Made by a program: the position numbers and the translations under genes
From: Marinosulfonomonas sp.
GTDB taxonomy: Bacteria; Pseudomonadota; Alphaproteobacteria; Rhodobacterales; Rhodobacteraceae
Direction of reading: 5' to 3'
DNA: 6,033 bases
Assembly (NCBI GenBank): GCA_019090845.1
Contig: JAHRVD010000358.1
Location: forward strand, 1-6,033
The notes under the pieces: model-generated
Database searches by the model: none
What the model was told of the DNA's origin: nothing
What the model saw: only the letters and a program-made list of their open reading frames with translations
Shown here: piece by piece, positions 1 through 5,202 of the stretch
Numbering within the stretch: position 1 is the first letter of the stretch
Layout of the letters: every line of letters starts with the position of its first letter

Positions 1-1
1 C

Positions 2-262
2 GACACCGATGTGATGGCCGACATGAAAGTGTTCAACGATCTGCACAGCCCGGATATCGGCATCCTTTGCGCGGGCGGGCATTTCACGATGGATATGGCG
101 CGCGCAGGCTATGCTGCCAAAACATTCTTTGATTTCAAGACGATCATCCCGTGCCACTACCGCACTTTCCCGCTGCTGGAACAAAACGCCGACGCGCTGA
201 AAGCGGCCGTTCCGGGGGTACATGTGATCGAGCCTGAGGTAATGACGGCGATTGAAATCTAA
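2..262 (+). CDS. UPF0173-type metal-dependent hydrolase, C-terminal part (5' end outside window)
   Basis: The frame is open from base 2 to the TAA at 260-262 and gives 86 residues with no start needed inside the window. It opens with DTDVMADMKVFNDL, which fits the 'GDT-D' strand of the metallo-beta-lactamase fold. It continues with IGILCAGGHFTMDMARAGYA and ends its conserved part with IIPCHYRTFPLL. The GGHFTMD and P-x-HYxTFP motifs are typical of the UPF0173 (YtkL-like) branch of Zn-dependent hydrolases, where the HY histidine is a late metal or active-site residue. The substrate of this family is not established, and the protein is expected in the cytoplasm. The N-terminal HxHxDH metal site lies upstream of the window, so it cannot be checked. 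The gene converges on tadA with 13 bp between stop codons. The family call is fairly sure; the exact function is unknown. Confidence 0.85.
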   Translation, partial: DTDVMADMKVFNDLHSPDIGILCAGGHFTMDMARAGYAAKTFFDFKTIIPCHYRTFPLLEQNADALKAAVPGVHVIEPEVMTAIEI

Positions 263-275
263 CAAATTTCGACAA

Positions 276-725
276 CTACCGGCGCTGTTGAAAAAAATCT
301 TTCAGCAGCGCCTCTGACGCTTGGGCCCCTATCCCATCATAGACCTCTGGAACATGGTGGGACTGGGGATGCTCAAAAACCCGTGGGCCATGGGCAACGC
401 CGCCCGATTTCGGGTCAGACGCACCGTAATAAAGCCGCCCAATGCGGGCCTGCGAAATTGCCGAAGCACACATCGGGCAAGGTTCCAACGTCACGTAAAG
501 GTCGCAACCGGGCAGACGTTCTGAGCCAAGGGCAGCGCAGGCCGCCCGGATCACAAGGATTTCCGCGTGCGCCGTGGGATCGTTCAACTCTCGGGTGCAA
601 TTGCCTGCCTGCGCGATGATCTGCCCGTCCGACCCGACGATAAGCGCGCCAACGGGCACTTCACCGCGGCTTGCGGCATCAGCGGCCTGCGACAGGGCCG
701 TGTCCATATGGCTGTTAAAGCGCAT
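276..725 (-). CDS. tadA: tRNA-specific adenosine-34 deaminase TadA
   Basis: TadA converts wobble adenosine 34 of tRNA-Arg(ACG) to inosine in the cytoplasm, a usually essential step in CGN decoding. The 149-residue product has the full cytidine/deoxycytidylate-deaminase zinc site: H53-A-E55 in NDPTAHAEILVIRAA (E55 the proton shuttle) and C83-P-M-C86 in LEPCPMCASAI. The segment GEVPVGALIV at 21-30 is also typical, and spacing matches E. coli TadA (H57, E59, C87, C90). The frame stays open to 962, but that extension overlaps the divergent pseudouridine synthase gene. The start at 725 (MRFNSHMDTALSQA) gives the normal family N-terminus, so I use it. No strong Shine-Dalgarno is visible before it. 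The codons for the C-terminal FFQQRR form one arm of the hairpin at 281-312. The gene is divergent from the rluB-like gene, so both may share the 76-bp spacer for their promoters. Confidence 0.95.
   Translation of the reverse strand: MRFNSHMDTALSQAADAASRGEVPVGALIVGSDGQIIAQAGNCTRELNDPTAHAEILVIRAACAALGSERLPGCDLYVTLEPCPMCASAISQARIGRLYYGASDPKSGGVAHGPRVFEHPQSHHVPEVYDGIGAQASEALLKDFFQQRR
281..312. terminator. Candidate bidirectional terminator hairpin between convergent genes
   Basis: GGCGCTGTTGAAA (281-293) can pair with TTTCAGCAGCGCC (300-312) around a 6-nt loop. That is a 13-bp stem with one G-T wobble. It lies 18 bp after the stop of the upstream hydrolase gene and inside the last codons of tadA, just before its stop at 276-278. 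Neither strand shows a clean T-run right after the stem, so it is not a textbook intrinsic terminator. Its position between two converging genes suggests transcript termination or 3'-end protection. The stem is seen directly; the role is inferred. Confidence 0.5.
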
Positions 726-801
726 GGGGCAACATTTGCCCGGCCCGGGCGCATTTGCCAAGCGGCTTTCCCTTTTGTCCGTCACGCGGTAAGGCCCACC
801 T

Positions 802-1593
802 ATGAACAACACTCCCCCTTCCAGCCCGCCACCGGGCGATCGTATCGCCAAGGTTCTGGCCCGCGCCGGGATCGCCAGCCGACGACAAGCCGAAAAGCTG
901 ATCCAAGAAGGGCGCGTGACGGTAAATGGCAAAAAAATCGCCAGCCCGGCGCTGAATGTCACCTAGAAAGACAAAATCACGGTGAACGGCAAACCGGTTG
1001 GCGAACCTGACCCGCCGCGCATCTGGCTTTATCACAAGCCCCTTGGGCTGGTGACAAGCGAGCGGGATGAAAAGGACCGGCCGACGGTGTTTGCCGCCCT
1101 GCCCGACGACCTGCCCCGCGTGATGTCAATCGGACGACTGGATATCAATTCCGAAGGCCTGTTGTTGCTGACCAATGATGGCGGCGTGAAGCGACGGCTG
1201 GAATTGCCCGCAACTGGCTGGGTTCGCAAATATCGCGTGCGCGTCAAAGGCATCCCGACCGAGGCAATGCTAGATCCGCTGCGCAAGGGCATCACCACCG
1301 ATGGCGAACGTTTTCAGCCGATGGTGATAACGCTGGATCGCCAGCAAGGGTCCAACGCCTGGATAACCGTGGCCATCCGCGAAGGCAAAAACCGCGAAAT
1401 TCGGCGCGCGATGGATTATATCGGGCTGCCGGTGAACCGGTTGATTCGCACCAGCTATGGCCCCTTCCAGCTGCGCGACTTGAAACCGGGTGTAGTGGAA
1501 GAGGTCAAACAACGGGTGGTCAAAGACCAGCTGGGATTGCCGCCTTCTGAACCGCAGGCACCCAAACGAAAACCGGTCAGAAAGCGCCGCTGA
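802..1593 (+). pseudogene. rluB: RluB/RsuA-family rRNA pseudouridine synthase interrupted by an in-frame TAG
   Basis: Intact relatives isomerise a uridine of 23S rRNA (RluB) or 16S rRNA (RsuA). Reading from ATG 802, with AAGG at 791-794 as ribosome-binding site, gives an S4 RNA-binding domain at about residues 13-58 (RIAKVLARAGIASRRQAEKL, then VTVNGKKI). Codon 55 is TAG (964-966), between NVT and KDKITVNGKPV. The same frame then continues through a complete catalytic domain: PPRIWLYHKPLGLVTSE, GRLDINSEGLLLLTNDG with the expected catalytic Asp at codon 114, and EGKNREIRRAM. It ends in a basic tail (KRKPVRKRR) at the TGA 1591-1593. Full length would be about 263 residues, normal for the family. 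One base change (for example from GAG, AAG or CAG) explains the break; there is no other damage. It may be a recent nonsense mutation, a sequencing error, or a stop bypassed by suppression or re-initiation. The RluB versus RsuA/RluE assignment is tentative. Confidence 0.8.
982..1593 (+). CDS. Possible catalytic-domain-only product of the interrupted pseudouridine synthase
   Basis: If the TAG at 964-966 is real, the first usable in-frame start after it is GTG 982, 15 bases beyond the stop. It opens a 203-residue frame (MNGKPVGEPDPPRIWLYHKP onward) that holds the whole pseudouridine synthase fold, with the catalytic Asp at residue 54, but only the last strand of the S4 domain. No convincing Shine-Dalgarno precedes it, so expression would probably need re-initiation by ribosomes ending at the TAG. 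This is an alternative reading of the same locus as the 802-1593 pseudogene, not a second gene. Confidence 0.35.
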   Translation: MNGKPVGEPDPPRIWLYHKPLGLVTSERDEKDRPTVFAALPDDLPRVMSIGRLDINSEGLLLLTNDGGVKRRLELPATGWVRKYRVRVKGIPTEAMLDPLRKGITTDGERFQPMVITLDRQQGSNAWITVAIREGKNREIRRAMDYIGLPVNRLIRTSYGPFQLRDLKPGVVEEVKQRVVKDQLGLPPSEPQAPKRKPVRKRR

Positions 1594-1618
1594 ACCAAAT
1601 GCTTGGCCCGATGCGGCG
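1585..1618 (+). other. Nested inverted repeat across the pseudouridine synthase stop codon
   Basis: CGCCGC (1585-1590) pairs with GCGGCG (1613-1618), and inside it CCAA (1595-1598) pairs with TTGG (1603-1606) around a 4-nt loop. A competing pairing exists between AGCGCC (1583-1588) and GGCGCT (1621-1626). No T-run follows, so it is a weak terminator candidate at best. It could attenuate or separate the pseudouridine synthase and TerC transcripts. The pairing is seen; the function is a guess. Confidence 0.25.
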
Positions 1619-1647
1619 TTGGCGCTATGTATTGCCGGGCGCGTAGC

Positions 1648-1653
1648 GAGGGA
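1648..1653 (+). promoter_or_regulatory. Ribosome-binding site deciding the TerC start
   Basis: GAGGGA lies 10 bases before ATG 1664. It supports that start over the longer open frame from 1619, whose extra 15 residues (beginning MALCIAGRVARER) are not like the family N-terminus. Confidence 0.55.
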
Positions 1654-1663
1654 ACGTATTAAC

Positions 1664-2482
1664 ATGACCGATCTTCTGACATTCGAGAACCTTGGAAACC
1701 TATTGATTCTGTGCTTTTTGCAGGCGGTTCTGGGGTTTGATAACCTGCTTTACATCACCATCGAAAGTAAGCGGGCTCCGGTTGCCCAGCAACGATCTGT
1801 CCGGTTCTGGGGCATCCTGATCGCAGTCGCCTTACGCGTAGTTTTACTGTTTCTTATGATCAGTTTGATCGACGCTTTGTCAGCGCCATTCTTTGTTCTG
1901 AACTACCCCGGAATATTGGAAGGCGGCGTTAACTTTGCCACGGTGGTATTTTTGTTTGGCGGCGTCTTCATTATGTATACGGCCGTCAAAGAAATCTCGC
2001 ATATGTTGTCGCTGGAGCATCTGGAGACAGACCTACAGAACAAGCGCCAGAAATCCGCCGGGCAAGTGGTGGCCTTTATCGTTTTGATGAACCTGATTTT
2101 CAGCTTTGACTCGATCCTGTCTGCGCTGGCGATCACCGACGTTTTCCCGATCCTTGCAGTCGCAATCCTGCTGTCTGGCGTGGCGATGCTGGTGCTTGCC
2201 GACAGCGTTACGTCCTTTCTGGAAAAGAACCGGATGTATGAGGTTCTGGGCCTGTTCATTCTGCTGATTGTTGGTGTTGTGCTGCTGGGCGAAGCCGGCC
2301 CTGCCGCCGCTCACGCAGCCCATAACGAGGCCCTTCAAATCAAAGTCATGGGGCATGATCTGCTGCCGATGTCCAAGATGACGTTCTATTTCTCGATCAT
2401 CGTTCTGGTGGCGGTCGAGATCATCCAGTCGGGCTATACACGCAAACTTAACGCCGAGCGCAATGCACAGGGGCATCGCTGA
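1664..2482 (+). CDS. TerC-family integral membrane protein
   Basis: The 272-residue protein starts MTDLLTFENLGNLLILC. It has about seven hydrophobic segments, near residues 10-33, 49-70, 90-109, 134-157, 160-183, 194-209 and 239-255. Two membrane-embedded acidic motifs typical of TerC proteins are present: GFDN at 24-27 and FSFDS at 146-150. The family sequence IESKRAPVAQQR follows the first helix. TerC members were named for tellurite resistance; studied relatives (Alx, MeeF/MeeY) act in manganese export, so a metal-ion transport role in the inner membrane is a reasonable but unproven inference. No partner ter genes are in the window, which argues against a dedicated tellurite operon. A loop at 213-237 with H217, H220 and H231 is unassigned. 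The gene lies 70 bp downstream of the pseudouridine synthase frame on the same strand, and co-transcription is possible. The family call is sure, the substrate is not. Confidence 0.9.
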   Translation: MTDLLTFENLGNLLILCFLQAVLGFDNLLYITIESKRAPVAQQRSVRFWGILIAVALRVVLLFLMISLIDALSAPFFVLNYPGILEGGVNFATVVFLFGGVFIMYTAVKEISHMLSLEHLETDLQNKRQKSAGQVVAFIVLMNLIFSFDSILSALAITDVFPILAVAILLSGVAMLVLADSVTSFLEKNRMYEVLGLFILLIVGVVLLGEAGPAAAHAAHNEALQIKVMGHDLLPMSKMTFYFSIIVLVAVEIIQSGYTRKLNAERNAQGHR

Positions 2483-2547
2483 CAGAACTTTGTTGCGAGA
2501 CCTGAAAACCCGGCCAGCAATTCACTGGTAAGGTTCAAAACCATCGC

Positions 2548-2694
2548 TTATGTTGGCCATGTTAAAGGGGTGAAATTGTCTGGGATTGCCTGCTCGAACC
2601 GGACAAAACTGTAAATCTCGGCTGTATCGGGCAGGCGTTTAATCTTTAGCTTAAACGTCCGCGCGTCCGCTTCAAAAGGCAAATAAATCTGTGG
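2548..2694 (-). pseudogene. Protein-like reverse-strand fragment, possible gene remnant
   Basis: Between the TerC gene and the DUF2927 gene, the minus strand is open from 2694 to a TAA at 2548-2550 (48 residues). It has no ATG, GTG or TTG near its upstream end, which is closed by a TGA at 2695-2697. The composition is protein-like: it begins PQIYLPFEADARTF, continues KLKIKRLPDTAEIYSF, and ends PDNFTPLTWPT. I do not recognise a family. It could be the 3' end of a decayed gene whose upstream part was lost when the DUF2927 gene came to lie beside it, or a chance open frame in intergenic DNA. The rest of the 208-bp gap shows no other gene. Confidence 0.25.
2636..2657. repeat. Inverted repeat upstream of the DUF2927 lipoprotein gene
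   Basis: CGTTTAA (2636-2642) and TTAAACG (2651-2657) form a perfect 7-bp inverted repeat with an 8-bp spacer. In RNA it could extend by a G-U and a G-C pair. It ends 33 bp before the GTG start at 2691, where an operator or a 5'-leader hairpin could sit. It also overlaps the protein-like minus-strand fragment, so it may have no regulatory meaning. Confidence 0.35.
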
Positions 2695-3647
2695 TCAAGC
2701 CGATTGCACGTATCAAAAAATACGCAGTTCTGGCGGTCCTGTGTGCGGTTTCATTCGCCGGGTGCGACGCGGCGCGATTGTCGTCACCGGATGGCAATCC
2801 CCCACCATACGGCGACCCGTTGGGCGAAAGTGACGGACCATCGGCTGAAAGCCTGGCCTTGGCAGATTATTATGCGCGCGTTCAAAACGGCCTGCTCGCC
2901 CAGGGCTTGTTGCGCACAGACGGCGGCGGGCCGGACGTTCCGTTTTCGGCGCGCAATCTGGCCGATAATTTCGTTAGAATCGCGCTGTTTGAAGAATACG
3001 TTGTGGCCGGCGGGCGCATCGTTGCGCGCCAAACCGAAAGTCCGCTGCACCGATGGGAACGCCCGATCCAAATGCGGGTTGAATTTGGCGATACTGTTCC
3101 AGCCCAACAGCGCGCAAAAGATCGCACCAGCATTACAAATTATGCCGCGCGCCTGTCTCGCATCACCGGGCTGCCCATTCGCCAATCAACATCAAACACT
3201 AATTTCCACGTTTTTGTGGTGAACGAAGCCGAGCGACGCGCGCTTGGACCGCGCATCCAGCAGATAATACCGGGGATCAGCGCAGCAGCGGTTAAGGCGG
3301 TCGTCCAGATGCCCCGCTCGACGTTTTGTCTGGTGTTTGCCTGGGACCGCGACGACGCGGGCACCTATGAAAAAGCGGTTGCCGTTATCCGCGGCGAGCA
3401 TCCCGATCTGATGCGTCTTTCCTGCATCCACGAGGAATTGGCCCAGGGGCTGGGGCTTTCAAACGACAGCCCTGCCGCTCGGCCCTCGGTTTTCAACGAT
3501 GACGAAGAATTTGCTCTGCTGACAAAGCATGATGAATTGCTGCTGCGAATTATTTACGATCCCCGGATGCGCGCAGGCATGAAGGCCGATGAAGCCGGGC
3601 CATTGGCGGCAATAATTGCCGGTGAACTCATCGGCGGCGATCGTTGA
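2691..3647 (+). CDS. DUF2927 domain lipoprotein
   Basis: The 318-residue protein begins with a lipoprotein signal: basic KPIARIKK, hydrophobic YAVLAVLCAVS, then lipobox FAGC with Cys25 as the expected lipidation site. It should be anchored in the periplasm. A Pro/Gly-rich linker follows to about residue 55. The DUF2927 domain then covers roughly 80-280: LADNFVRIALFEEY, PLHRWERPIQMRVEFGD, STFCLVF, and the most conserved block SCIHEELAQGLGLSND with H247-E248-E249, followed by FNDDEEFALLTKHDELLLRI. The HEE block looks like a zincin-type helix but lacks the second His of HExxH, so a peptidase role is speculation. The family has no known function. Start choice: an in-frame stop at 2652-2654 leaves GTG 2691 as the only sensible start, with AAGG at 2676-2679 upstream. 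It runs convergent to the epimerase gene with 74 bp between them and no clear terminator. The family call is confident. Confidence 0.88.
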   Translation: MVKPIARIKKYAVLAVLCAVSFAGCDAARLSSPDGNPPPYGDPLGESDGPSAESLALADYYARVQNGLLAQGLLRTDGGGPDVPFSARNLADNFVRIALFEEYVVAGGRIVARQTESPLHRWERPIQMRVEFGDTVPAQQRAKDRTSITNYAARLSRITGLPIRQSTSNTNFHVFVVNEAERRALGPRIQQIIPGISAAAVKAVVQMPRSTFCLVFAWDRDDAGTYEKAVAVIRGEHPDLMRLSCIHEELAQGLGLSNDSPAARPSVFNDDEEFALLTKHDELLLRIIYDPRMRAGMKADEAGPLAAIIAGELIGGDR

Positions 3648-3721
3648 GCGCACCCCCACAAGTGGCAAAAACGCACGCGCCACATGCATCGGGTCAAACC
3701 ATTCCCTGCTGCAAAACTGCG

Positions 3722-4810
3722 TTAGCGTTTGCCCAACAAGTTTCGCAAATGGGGCTCTGTCGCTGCCAGCCCCTTGTCCAGATCAAATTCGGGCCGATAG
3801 CCCAACCGATCCCGCGCGTGGTCGATCTGGCAGGTTCCCGTTGATGAAACTTCTTCTAGAAAATGGTGCCCCGGATAGGTTGGCCCGCTTTTGGTTAATG
3901 CCTGACGGGCCAGCCGGGCCAGTTTTTCAAACCGCTCGCGGCCCAGTATTCTGCGCCCGACCGCACTGATCCTTGCCATCGCAGACGGCGCATCATTGGC
4001 TGAACTCTTATCCGGTTTGGGGCCAATGCGTTCTGTCAGCTCTTTCAGCGGGCGATAGGTGACACTGCCACCACCAACGATGCTGGCGTAACCTTCAAGA
4101 AGGCGCGACCATAAAAACGTCGAGGGGCCGGATATGATAAACCGTTCGCGATCCAGATCAGGCAACTGGCCCGCAAGAAGAAATGCCTGCACAACATCAT
4201 CAACAAACACGCCATTACAAACACCCACGGGCGTGGGCAAGACGATGCCGCCGGTCGCGATATTGCTTGCCAGAGCATCGGTCCATTGCGTGCTTCCGGG
4301 ACCGTAAACAATTGTTGGCTGCAGGATGGCTGCGGGTAGCGGACCATCCATCAACCGGCGTTCCATATCAATTTTCGCCCGACGATAGGGGCTGCCGCCG
4401 GGGCGGTTAACCGGGCTGATTTCAGTGATATCCTGATTTGGCCAGCCGTCATAAACGACGATCGAACTGGCGTGAATAAAACGCTTAACGCCAGATTTTA
4501 CGGCGCTGCTATAAAGGTTTTCAAAGGCTGAAAGATTATCGCCCGCGGGTGCCCGCACGTCATAGGCGAGATGAAAAACCATGTCCTGCCCGCGCAGGAT
4601 TTCAGGCAAATCAGCGGCGTTGTTCAAACTACCGGTCACGGTTCTGACGTTCGCGCGGCCTTGACCGACAGGGCTAAACCGTGTCCGGCTTAAGGCCGTC
4701 ACCTGTGCACCAGCATCAGCCAGAGCATTTACCAGAGCTTGGCCAATAAAGCCGCTCGCACCGGTTACCAGAACCTTTTGGTGGTTCAATTCTTTATACC
4801 TATCAATCAC
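3722..4810 (-). CDS. NAD-dependent epimerase/dehydratase (extended SDR)
   Basis: A cytoplasmic NAD(P)-binding enzyme of the extended short-chain dehydrogenase/reductase family, which usually epimerises, dehydrates or reduces nucleotide-linked sugars. Numbered from GTG 4810 (362 residues), it shows the glycine-rich Rossmann loop VTGASGFIG at 15-23, MVFHLAYDV at about 77-85, the catalytic Ser in HASSIVVYDG (113-122), the Y142-RRA-K146 pair, and LQPTIVYGPGS (164-174). A C-terminal substrate domain ends in RDRLGYRPEFDLDKGL. The start is uncertain: GTG 4810 has GGA close upstream; TTG 4789 has AGG 9 bases upstream and places NHQKVLVTG at the N-terminus in the usual way; the longest frame begins at TTG 4852. 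The exact substrate cannot be read from sequence. The divergent flippase gene supports a role in making a surface glycan. Confidence 0.88.
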   Translation of the reverse strand: MIDRYKELNHQKVLVTGASGFIGQALVNALADAGAQVTALSRTRFSPVGQGRANVRTVTGSLNNAADLPEILRGQDMVFHLAYDVRAPAGDNLSAFENLYSSAVKSGVKRFIHASSIVVYDGWPNQDITEISPVNRPGGSPYRRAKIDMERRLMDGPLPAAILQPTIVYGPGSTQWTDALASNIATGGIVLPTPVGVCNGVFVDDVVQAFLLAGQLPDLDRERFIISGPSTFLWSRLLEGYASIVGGGSVTYRPLKELTERIGPKPDKSSANDAPSAMARISAVGRRILGRERFEKLARLARQALTKSGPTYPGHHFLEEVSSTGTCQIDHARDRLGYRPEFDLDKGLAATEPHLRNLLGKR

Positions 4811-4852
4811 GACAATCCGCAGACTATCCGGCACCAGACCACTTGGAAACAA

Positions 4853-5202
4853 TTGTTCGACCGTTAATTGGGCACCAATAGTGGCAAAATTAGTGGCAGG
4901 TCAAAATTCTTACAAAAATGTGGTGGTGGCACGCAAACTTGCTGCCGCTCATGGCTTTACACCGGCGAAAAAGGCAATTGCGCTGGATATTTCAGTTGGG
5001 AACGGTCGGCGCAAATGGCCGGGAACTGTTTCAGGAATGTCGCCCAAAGCCGCTGATTGAAGACAATTCTTGCCTGCGCGTTTCAAAACGTTCAATTTGC
5101 GGCTGCAATTCAGCGGTTTACACAACAGTCACCCGCGTTGGCTGAAAATATCGGCCAAGCGGCCATCTGTCACTAAAGCCAATGCCAAGGGGCGTGTTCT
5201 CG
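4853..5202. other. 350-bp divergent intergenic region before the flippase gene
   Basis: No recognisable gene is present. The region holds a possible minus-strand promoter for the epimerase (4875-4904), three copies of GTGGCA (4881-4886, 4893-4898, 4926-4931), and a small hairpin TTGGC/GCCAA (5138-5142 with 5154-5158, 11-nt loop). AAGGGG at 5187-5192 is the ribosome-binding site of the flippase gene. Two short plus-strand frames overlap by three bases: GTG 4881 to TGA 5060 (59 residues, containing VVVARKLAAAHGFTPAKKA) and TTG 5057 to TAA 5176 (39 residues, containing FAAAIQRFTQQSPALAENIG). Both look protein-like but match nothing I know, and neither has a good ribosome-binding site. They could be remnants of one gene split by a frameshift, or chance. 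Confidence 0.4.
4875..4904 (-). promoter_or_regulatory. Possible promoter of the epimerase gene
   Basis: On the minus strand, TTGACC (4899-4904) resembles a -35 box. It is followed after 18 bp by TATTGG (4875-4880), a weak -10 box, about 65 bp before GTG 4810. The -35 match is good and the -10 match poor, so this is tentative. Two of the GTGGCA repeats fall between and beside the boxes. Confidence 0.3.

Noticed and set aside
567..1010. Plus-strand open frame of 147 residues spanning tadA and the start of the pseudouridine synthase gene
   Set aside because: Composition is Arg/Gly-rich with no motif, it is antisense to tadA and out of frame with the S4 domain, so it is a shadow frame.
715..1035. 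Long minus-strand open frame of about 106 residues over the 5' half of the pseudouridine synthase gene
   Set aside because: It is a shadow in GC-rich coding DNA. The two opposite frames (tadA and the S4/synthase gene) show clear family motifs and this one shows none.
1594..1663. Possible yybP-ykoY type manganese riboswitch before the TerC gene
   Set aside because: The 70-nt spacer is too short for the usual aptamer, and I see no matching conserved loops.
2033..2476. Minus-strand open frame of 147 residues antisense to the TerC gene, rich in His, Asp and Gln
   Set aside because: The His/Asp/Gln bias is what antisense reading of hydrophobic membrane-protein codons produces, and the plus strand is plainly TerC.
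3660..3681. Possible terminator GTGGC...GCCAC between the converging DUF2927 and epimerase genes
   Set aside because: The stem is only 5 bp with a 12-nt loop and no T-run, which is too weak to call.
3661..4889. 10-bp direct repeat AGTGGCAAAA on both sides of the epimerase gene (3661-3670 and 4880-4889)
   Set aside because: Several 10-mer repeats are expected by chance in 6 kb, and there is no integrase, terminal inverted repeat or other sign of insertion.
4918..5145. Plus-strand frame starting MWWWHANLLPLMALHRR in the divergent spacer
   Set aside because: It starts in a GTG repeat tract, is rich in Arg/Cys/Trp with no motif or ribosome-binding site, and competes with more protein-like frames.
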